From: Nevskia sp. | GTDB lineage: Bacteria > Pseudomonadota > Gammaproteobacteria > Nevskiales > Nevskiaceae | Length of the DNA stretch: 64,000 nucleotides | Direction: 5' to 3' | Assembly (NCBI RefSeq): GCF_021732705.1 | Contig: NZ_JAKFUM010000007.1 | Coordinates: 186,001 to 250,000, forward strand | In this document: one piece after another, positions 58,794-64,000 of the stretch | How the letters are laid out: every line of letters begins with the position of its first letter | Position numbering within the stretch: position 1 is the first letter of the stretch | Notes under the pieces: model-generated | Told to the model about the DNA's origin: nothing | Database searches by the model: none | Seen by the model: only the letters and a program-made list of their open reading frames with translations | Made by a program: the position numbers and the translations under genes

Positions 58794-58993
58794 CGGCCGT
58801 CACGAAGCGTCAGCGGCGCATCTGGAATCGCGTTCGACGCGAGCTGATTCAGCTCGTCCGGGAACTGAACAGCGAACCCGCGCTGGTCGGCATCGCCGAT
58901 CAAATCACCGCGACGATCAATCGCGCGGACCTGTCGCTGACGGATGCCGTCGGCGGCGATACCAACATGGGCGACATGGAGCCTTCCCTGTGA
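58790..58993 (+). CDS. small basic hypothetical protein
   Basis: A 67-aa protein starting in an ATGA overlap with the exonuclease. The N-terminus is arginine-rich and helical (KRQRRIWNRVRRELIQLVRELN), the rest acidic. It could aid the nuclease or bind nucleic acid. Confidence 0.5.
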   Translation: MTAVTKRQRRIWNRVRRELIQLVRELNSEPALVGIADQITATINRADLSLTDAVGGDTNMGDMEPSL

Positions 58994-60084
58994 GTGCAAC
59001 GACTGGAATCGCCTGGTGCGACTCAACACTGAATTTTTGGGCTGGTTGCACGAAGGTCAGCCCGGCCTGTGATCACTGCTACGCGGAGCGCGATTCAGCG
59101 CGGTTCAAATCCGCCGAATGGGGGACTGGCAAGCCTCGGAAGCAGATGGCCGAAGCGACGCGGGCACAGGCTGATAAGTGGAACAAGGTGCAGTTCTACG
59201 AGTGCAGTGCATGCGGCCGACGCGGAGCTGGCCTTGATCGGATCGGCGAGTCGACATTTTGTCCCGAGTGCGGAACGCACGGAACCTCAGCCCCCGCCCG
59301 CCGCCGAGTCTTCGTAAATTCTTGGTCCGACTGGCTCGACAACGAAGTGCCGATCGAGTGGCTTGTCGACTTGCTCGACCGTATCCGGCGCTGCCCGAAC
59401 ATTGATTTCTTGTTGCTGACGAAGCGGATCGGTAACTGGCGCGCACGCGTCGATGCAGCCATCGAATGCCTGGACGATGCCGATCCGGCGGATTGCATCG
59501 TTGATCGCGACGCGCTGCGGACTTGGCTGGAGTCGTGGCACGCCGGGGAAGCGAGCGCCAACGTCTGGCTCGGTGCCACTGTCATCAACCAAGCCGAAGC
59601 CGACCGCGACGTGCCGAAGCTGCTGGCCGTGCCAGCGCGCGTCCGGTTCCTGAGCATCGAGCCGATGCTTGGGGCAATTGATCTGTCGAACTGTTTTTCG
59701 GCCAATGCGTTGCACGAGATCGACGGCGGTCCACGCATCGACTGGATCATCGCCGGCGGCGAGTCCGGCCCGCATGCCCGGCCGATGCACCCGGATTGGG
59801 TCCGCAGCCTGCGTGACCAGTGCGAAGCGGCCGGCGTGGCATTCATGATGAAACAGTGGGGCGAGTTCGCACCAGTGCCGCGCAATGAGCAACTCGGCAA
59901 GCCCGCGATGGTGTGGGTCGGCGACACGATGATCGCAGCAGATGGCCGGATACAGGTGCTAGACGAGACGTTGGGATGCGGGATCGAGTCGAACGCCGCC
60001 CCGATGCGCCGCATCGGCAAAAAAGCCGCCGGCCGCTTGCTCGACGGCGTCGAACACAACCAATTCCCGGCGGTGACGGCATGA
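58990..60084 (+). CDS. DUF5131 (phage Gp37/Gp68-like) protein with zinc insert
   Basis: A 364-aa protein, GTG start in a GTGA overlap. WCDSTLNFWAGCTKVSPACDHCYAE (about 9-33) is the conserved Cys cluster of the Gp37/Gp68 (DUF5131) family, probably a metal-cluster (radical-SAM-like) enzyme. A zinc-ribbon insert with CSACGRRG and CPECGTHG (about 75-105) is present. FLSIEPMLGAI and IAGGESGPHARP are also conserved. It often appears next to ASCH genes, as here. Confidence 0.8.
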   Translation: MSATTGIAWCDSTLNFWAGCTKVSPACDHCYAERDSARFKSAEWGTGKPRKQMAEATRAQADKWNKVQFYECSACGRRGAGLDRIGESTFCPECGTHGTSAPARRRVFVNSWSDWLDNEVPIEWLVDLLDRIRRCPNIDFLLLTKRIGNWRARVDAAIECLDDADPADCIVDRDALRTWLESWHAGEASANVWLGATVINQAEADRDVPKLLAVPARVRFLSIEPMLGAIDLSNCFSANALHEIDGGPRIDWIIAGGESGPHARPMHPDWVRSLRDQCEAAGVAFMMKQWGEFAPVPRNEQLGKPAMVWVGDTMIAADGRIQVLDETLGCGIESNAAPMRRIGKKAAGRLLDGVEHNQFPAVTA

Positions 60085-60716
60085 AGGTCACTCCGATCAG
60101 CTTCAACGGCACGAACATCGTCGCGATCGACGAGGGACGCAAGACGCAGACGAGACGAATCGCGAAAGAGTTTGCCGGTCGTGATGATCTTGACGCCATC
60201 CTACGGCGATTCCCGGACCAGAATGGATGTCCCTTTGGCGAGCCCGGCGACCTGCTATATGTCAAGGAGGACGCATTCATGTGGTGCGAGCGTCGGCCGA
60301 ATGGCACGACGCCGACCGGCCGGCCGAAGTGGCTTTATGTCCCGATGCGCGACGCGCCGATTCACTATGCCGCCGACGGCCCGAAGCCGACCACGAGCAT
60401 CGTGTCGCCAGATACCGGCAACGCCTGGGGCTGGCGACACAAGGTCGCGCGGTTCATGCCGCGCTGGGCTTCGCGCACGACGCTGAGGCTCACAGCCGTC
60501 CGAATTGAGCGCCTGCAGAAGATCACCGAGCGTGACGCTGTGGCCGAAGGCTGCGGCTCGCCGGTCACGCGCGATTGCAAGGTGCCGAAGTTCATTCGCT
60601 TGTGGGAGTCGCTACACGGACTCAGTTCGTGGCCAGAGAACCCCCATGTGTGGGTGCTGACGTTCAAGCCGATCAAAGCCAACGTCGACGACGTGATCGC
60701 GCGGGGGCTGTCATGA
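60081..60716 (+). CDS. ASCH-domain protein
   Basis: A 211-aa protein from ATG 60081. GRKTQTRRI (about 16-24), GDLLYVKEDA (about 50-59) and ASRTTLRLTAVRIERLQKITERDAVAEG are the signatures of phage ASCH proteins, related to RNA- or modified-base-binding PUA-like folds. It is coupled to DUF5131. The pair probably modifies or recognises RNA or DNA; function unknown. Confidence 0.75.
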   Translation: MKVTPISFNGTNIVAIDEGRKTQTRRIAKEFAGRDDLDAILRRFPDQNGCPFGEPGDLLYVKEDAFMWCERRPNGTTPTGRPKWLYVPMRDAPIHYAADGPKPTTSIVSPDTGNAWGWRHKVARFMPRWASRTTLRLTAVRIERLQKITERDAVAEGCGSPVTRDCKVPKFIRLWESLHGLSSWPENPHVWVLTFKPIKANVDDVIARGLS

Positions 60717-61276
60717 GCCTTGAAGCCCTAGACGCTCCGATGCCGCGCCTGTCGCACCACGATCAAGCCCTCGACCTGCTGCGCAACTCTTCCGCGCCGC
60801 TGTCGATGACTGGCCTAGTTCAGCGCCTTGGGATCGGCCGGCGGGCTGGCGCGGCGGTGCTGCGCGACCTGATCGACCGACAAGCAATCAGGCCGGTGAC
60901 CATCGCCGATCGCACCGATGTCGTGTGGCTTGCTGGCGAGCCGACCCCTGACGAAATCGAGCGTGTCGCCACCGCCTTGAGCGCGCTGTACGAGCCCCCG
61001 CCGGCTCGACGGAAGGATCGAAGGCAGCGAGTCACGCCGCGGGTTCGCGAAGACGAGTTCTGCGCGCTGCTGGAGCTGCGCGCGACAACGCCGATTGATC
61101 TTCGCGAAGCAATGGGCGTGTCTACATCCGTCGTGAGCACGACATTGCGTTCGCTCGCAGCCGACGGCCGCGTGGTCTGCCTTGGCAAGCTGATGCACGC
61201 GAAGGCTTCGAGCGCGTCTGGCCTATATATCGGTCGATCGCTTTTCGACAAGACCCTGAAGGAACTGAATTCATGA
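60713..61276 (+). CDS. winged-helix-type DNA-binding protein
   Basis: A 187-aa protein from ATG 60713. Two wHTH-like units are visible: residues ~18-60 (ALDLLRNSSAPLSMTGLVQRLGIGRRAGAAVLRDLI) and ~115-170 (FCALLELRATTPIDLREAMGVSTSVVSTTLRSL). They are joined by a basic linker (RRKDRRQRV). A regulator or replication-associated DNA-binding role is likely. Coupled to its neighbours. Confidence 0.6.
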   Translation: MSLEALDAPMPRLSHHDQALDLLRNSSAPLSMTGLVQRLGIGRRAGAAVLRDLIDRQAIRPVTIADRTDVVWLAGEPTPDEIERVATALSALYEPPPARRKDRRQRVTPRVREDEFCALLELRATTPIDLREAMGVSTSVVSTTLRSLAADGRVVCLGKLMHAKASSASGLYIGRSLFDKTLKELNS

Positions 61277-61464
61277 CCCTGGAAGTGCGTCAGCAATTCG
61301 CGATTTTCCAGCAGGTTTGGATTGTCCCGCTGGTCGTCGAAGGGCGCGTGATGGCGATTTATGAGGACAGCAAAAGCGTGCAGTTCTACGTCCGCTACTT
61401 CTACAACGGCGACGCGAAATACGTCTATTTCCTTGCCGACGAACTTTCTACGAGCAAGCCATGA
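61273..61464 (+). CDS. 63-aa beta-rich hypothetical protein
   Basis: MTLEVRQQFAIFQQVWIVPLVVEGRVMAIYEDSKSVQFYVRYF: alternating hydrophobic/polar residues suggest a small beta-barrel. ATGA overlaps on both sides. Conserved phage proteins of this size and character are common; no function. Confidence 0.55.
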   Translation: MTLEVRQQFAIFQQVWIVPLVVEGRVMAIYEDSKSVQFYVRYFYNGDAKYVYFLADELSTSKP

Positions 61465-62102
61465 ACGATCAGCGATACCCCCTACAGTGGCCAAACGCCA
61501 AACCGCGCACGCCGAACGGCAGCCGCCAATTCGGCCGCTTCGTGACGCGCCGGGAAAGAGCTGGCCGCGGCTACAAGTCCAACGAGTCGGTGACCTTGTC
61601 CGAAGCCATAAAGCGCCTGCAGGACGAGCTGGACCGCCTTGGTGCAGCCGACTTCATCCTGAGTACGAACGTCGCCTTGCGACTCGACGGCCTGCCGCGC
61701 GGCGGGCAGTCGGCACCGGCCGATCCTGGCGTGTGCGTCTACTTCAAGCTCAAGGGCAAGGCGCATGCCCTGCCGTGCGATCGGTTCACGGAGGTCGAAC
61801 AGAACATCGCCGCCATCGCTGCGCACATCGAGGCGACGCGCGCGATCGAGCGCTACGGCGTCGCCGACATGGGCGAGCTGTTCCGTTTCGCCGCCCTGCC
61901 CGCCCCCGGCCAAGACACGGCGCGCGGCTGGCGCACGGTGCTGGGCTTCGACGAAGGCGATCGGCCGTCGACCGCGCTGATCGACAAGGCGTATCGCAAG
62001 GCCGCGTCGATGTCGCACCCGGACAAGCCGGGCGGCAGCGATGCCCGGATGGCCGAAATCAACGCGGCGCGCGATCAGGCATTGCAGGAAATTCGCTCAT
62101 GA
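61461..62102 (+). CDS. J-domain protein
   Basis: A 213-aa protein. The C-terminal 60 residues contain AYRKAASMSHPDKPGGSDARMAEINAARDQAL, with the HPD tripeptide (186-188) of J-domains. The N-terminal 150 residues are unrelated to DnaJ (no G/F or zinc region). A lone C-terminal J-domain would recruit host DnaK to a phage complex, as in polyomavirus T antigens or phage replication. Coupled to its neighbours. Confidence 0.75.
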   Translation: MNDQRYPLQWPNAKPRTPNGSRQFGRFVTRRERAGRGYKSNESVTLSEAIKRLQDELDRLGAADFILSTNVALRLDGLPRGGQSAPADPGVCVYFKLKGKAHALPCDRFTEVEQNIAAIAAHIEATRAIERYGVADMGELFRFAALPAPGQDTARGWRTVLGFDEGDRPSTALIDKAYRKAASMSHPDKPGGSDARMAEINAARDQALQEIRS

Positions 62103-62416
62103 CCCCTCAACAGCGTCAGCAGCACGATGCACTGGTCAAGGCGTACACCGACAAGGGCAAGCTGATCGAAGCCGGGTTTGCGGCGCTACGCCTGCAAGTC
62201 ATCCCGGCATCGGCGTCGAAGACGCAAGTCGACGAAATGCGCATGGCGTTCTTCCTTGGCGCGCAGCACCTGTTCGCTTCTTTCATGGCGGTTTTTGACC
62301 CGGAATCCGAGCCGACTGCCGCCGACCTTAGTGCTCTCGGAAAAATCGACGCCGAATTGTCGAAGTTCGCGGCCGAGTTCGCCCTTCGCGCTGCGCCGAC
62401 CGGACGGAAGCAATGA
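62099..62416 (+). CDS. helical hypothetical protein
   Basis: A 105-aa helical protein (MTPQQRQQHDALV...) starting in an ATGA overlap. GFAALRLQVIPASASKTQVDEMRMAFFLGAQHLF resembles small conserved phage proteins found near replication and methylase genes. Unknown. Confidence 0.55.
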   Translation: MTPQQRQQHDALVKAYTDKGKLIEAGFAALRLQVIPASASKTQVDEMRMAFFLGAQHLFASFMAVFDPESEPTAADLSALGKIDAELSKFAAEFALRAAPTGRKQ

Positions 62417-62499
62417 ACGAGATCGCCGAATGGATCGTCATCGTGTTGGGCCTGGCCGTGGCGTTCGACTGGATTTTCAAGCCGAGGGGGCGGAAGTGA
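62413..62499 (+). CDS. 28-aa single-TM micropeptide
   Basis: MNEIAEWIVIVLGLAVAFDWIF: one membrane helix followed by a basic end (KPRGRK). It starts in an ATGA overlap and its stop overlaps a GTG start. The close coupling argues that it is real. Confidence 0.6.
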   Translation: MNEIAEWIVIVLGLAVAFDWIFKPRGRK

Positions 62500-62783
62500 A
62501 ACAGGAGCTACGGGACTTTGTGCAAGCCGCGCTTCGGGGCGGGGCGAACCTTGATCAGATTCGCGCGGCAGTTGGCCACGATGTCGACGTGTTGCGTGAA
62601 GCGTGTTCCTGCCCGTCCGGCAACGGCTCGCTGCGGAACCCGTGCGCAGTGCATCCGCAAGCCGCGCCTGTCGACGCCCTCGCGCAGTTCATCCGCATGG
62701 TCGACGGCAATCATTCGATGGGCGCCGGCGCGCTTGCCGAAGCGATTTGCGGCCGATTCACCATCTTGGAGATCGCATCATGA
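62496..62783 (+). CDS. hypothetical protein, GTG start
   Basis: A 95-aa protein starting at GTG 62496 in a GTGA overlap. VKQELRDFVQAALRGGANLDQIRAAVGHDVDVL is helical, then three Cys (CSCP..NPC) and a helical C-terminus. Could be a small DNA-binding protein. Unknown. Confidence 0.5.
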   Translation: MKQELRDFVQAALRGGANLDQIRAAVGHDVDVLREACSCPSGNGSLRNPCAVHPQAAPVDALAQFIRMVDGNHSMGAGALAEAICGRFTILEIAS

Positions 62784-62920
62784 TCAGCCGCGCCCACATC
62801 GACAGCTTCAGCGGCAAAGCCGCCAACCTGCCCCCGCGCGACCGCACCCCGACGTGCATCTTGCGGGCGCTGGTGATGATCGGCATCTTTCTGAACATGC
62901 CGGGGGTGAACCGTGGCTGA
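62780..62920 (+). CDS. 46-aa small protein with hydrophobic tail
   Basis: MISRAHIDSFSG...: a basic N-terminal half and a hydrophobic C-terminal segment (CILRALVMIGIFLNMPGV). Its start lies in an ATGA overlap and its end overlaps the methyltransferase start by 8 bases. Unknown. Confidence 0.5.
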   Translation: MISRAHIDSFSGKAANLPPRDRTPTCILRALVMIGIFLNMPGVNRG

Positions 62921-63428
62921 ACCGCGCATTCTCGACCCGTGCAGTGGTAGTCGCATGATGTGGTTCGACCGTGAGCATCCCGACGTTGTTTTCGGAGACT
63001 GTCGATCCGAGACGTTGACTGTGACGGATCGTAGTCGCGGCAACGCAAGCGGCACGCGCACGATCCGAATTGACCCCGACACGTTGCTCGATTTTCGCGC
63101 CATGCCCTACCCGGATGGTTCGTTCAATCTGGTGGCGTTCGACCCTCCGCACCTGATCCATGCAGGGCCTCGAAGCTGGCTCGCCGCGAAATATGGGCGA
63201 CTGAGCGATAACTGGCGCGACGACTTGCGGCAAGGCTTCGCGGAATGCTTCCGCGTGCTGGCCAACAATGGAGTGCTGGTGTTCAAGTGGAACGAGACGC
63301 AAGTCAAGGTCCGCGAAGTCTTGGCGCTGACGCCGCATGCGCCGCTGTTCGGACACACGTCCGGCAAGCGCGCCGGCACGCACTGGCTGGTATTCATGAA
63401 GCCAAGCTGCCCGGAGACGCCCCGATGA
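62913..63428 (+). CDS. small SAM-dependent methyltransferase
   Basis: A 171-aa protein, GTG start. ILDPCSGSRMMWFD (6-19) is the SAM-binding motif I, and AFDPPHL (about 73-79) is motif IV, the DPPx box of amino-methyltransferases, followed by NGVLVFKWNE. This short phage type resembles N6-adenine or N4-cytosine DNA methyltransferases, but the DPPHL variant and the small size leave the substrate open. A second modification enzyme besides the C5 methylase. Confidence 0.7.
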   Translation: MAEPRILDPCSGSRMMWFDREHPDVVFGDCRSETLTVTDRSRGNASGTRTIRIDPDTLLDFRAMPYPDGSFNLVAFDPPHLIHAGPRSWLAAKYGRLSDNWRDDLRQGFAECFRVLANNGVLVFKWNETQVKVREVLALTPHAPLFGHTSGKRAGTHWLVFMKPSCPETPR

Positions 63429-63535
63429 CCCCCTACGTATGCTGGAACTGCGGGCACGAAGTGCATCCGCTCGACGAATTGCACGTCCGCTGGTGCATTG
63501 GATGGCTGCTCGCCGCCGCACCGGAGCGCGCTTGA
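63425..63535 (+). CDS. 36-aa zinc-binding micropeptide
   Basis: MTPYVCWNCGHEVHPLDELHVRWCIG: a CxxC pair followed by His and Cys at suitable spacing for one zinc site. ATGA overlap at its start and a shared base with the next ATG at its end. A small metal-binding peptide. Confidence 0.55.
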   Translation: MTPYVCWNCGHEVHPLDELHVRWCIGWLLAAAPERA

Positions 63536-64000
63536 TGAGCCGCAAAGGAACGAATCCGCCGCCGCCGAGCGTGAAGAAGCCTGCGCCGCCCTCGCCCCCG
63601 CCGTCGACCAGCACGCCGCATCCGATCGTGTTCACCGACAAGCACGGCCAGTCCATAACGCTCGACGGAAACATGCGGATCAGCGATCTGGTCAAGGGCC
63701 GCATCATCGGCTTGAACGTGCAATTGCGCGTCGTGCTCGCCGACGAGCCGATGGCCGACGGGCAGTTCAGGCACGACCCGATGAGCCGCCTATCCCCGAC
63801 CCTACGCAGCGCCGAAAACAACACGCTGATGTTCTGGTGCCTCGGATGCGACATGCCGCACCACGTCGCGCACGGCCCCGGCAGCGGCCCCCGCTGGACG
63901 TGGAACGGCGATGCCATCAAGCCGACGTTCTCGCCGTCGATCCTCGTTCGCTGGGAGCAAGGCGAGCCGCCGGCAACCGACCCGGAGATCGCCGCGAAGA
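63535..64000 (+). CDS. DUF6527-like protein, partial
   Basis: At least 155 residues, running off the right edge in frame. After a proline/serine-rich N-terminus (PPPPSVKKPAPPSPPPS), the C-terminal part has FWCLGCDMPHHVAHG, RWTWNG and KPTFSPSILV, the DUF6527 pattern with a zinc-like Cys/His pair. These proteins are common in phages, function unknown. Starts at ATG 63535 sharing a base with the preceding TGA. Confidence 0.7.
   Translation, partial: MSRKGTNPPPPSVKKPAPPSPPPSTSTPHPIVFTDKHGQSITLDGNMRISDLVKGRIIGLNVQLRVVLADEPMADGQFRHDPMSRLSPTLRSAENNTLMFWCLGCDMPHHVAHGPGSGPRWTWNGDAIKPTFSPSILVRWEQGEPPATDPEIAAK

Overview
The window is most likely 64 kb of a GC-rich tailed-phage genome (free phage, prophage or plasmid-prophage). 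No host housekeeping gene is visible. Genes are packed with 4-base start/stop overlaps (ATGA, GTGA, TTGA). There are a terminase, a baseplate and tail-fibre module, a holin with Rz/Rz1, a DnaB/DnaC-type replisome, RecT plus a YqaJ exonuclease, and a CI/Cro-like immunity switch. GC-rich codons and the mix of P1-, P2- and lambda-like families suggest a host among the beta- or gamma-proteobacteria; this is inference. Portal, major capsid, tail sheath/tube, endolysin and integrase were not recognised and probably lie outside the window.

Layout. (1) 1-14917, minus: giant polyvalent proteins of the kind injected with DNA: a 1675-aa protein with a DarA-like part, a 624-aa HExxH protein and a 2245-aa DarB-like methylase-helicase fusion. 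(2) 15002-17648, plus: a strong promoter driving eleven small plasmid/phage-type genes. (3) 17614-31032, minus: tail and lysis module (gp25-like/Calx-beta protein, long fibre, holin, Rz/Rz1, baseplate J-like, collar fibre, a glycosyltransferase-like protein), preceded by a 40-aa CsrA homologue. (4) 31068-34389, minus: ten small hypothetical genes, several zinc-ribbon or membrane-anchored. (5) 34418-34652: a nested palindrome and a lone plus-strand ribbon-helix-helix gene. (6) 34649-48506, minus: terminase subunits, DnaB, DnaC-like loader, O-like protein, Ref, NinB, NinI-type phosphatase, C5 methyltransferase, RusA-like protein, HNH-AP2 nuclease; then tRNA-Gln. (7) 49152-50221, minus: cro-like gene and four tiny membrane proteins. 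(8) 50308-52377, plus: LexA-like repressor, a lipoprotein and an Mrr-N-like protein. (9) 52441-64000, plus: early operon with RecT, YqaJ, DUF5131, ASCH, J-domain, methyltransferase and many small proteins.

How it works together (inference). The repressor (A101-G102 cleavage bond, S136, K173) would bind ACTAGCG-N2-CGCTAGT sites found at 34435, 50233, 52441 and 52466. Two of these overlap the -10 boxes of the divergent early promoters for the cro/replication arm and the recombination arm. SOS cleavage of the repressor would release both arms. A further site sits at the exact centre of a larger palindrome in front of the ribbon-helix-helix gene, and one arm of that palindrome recurs just after the 15002 promoter. 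This suggests a second regulator linking these loci. CDS boundaries rest on reading frame, start/stop overlap and ribosome-binding sites; family calls rest on motifs recognised by eye, with no database search.
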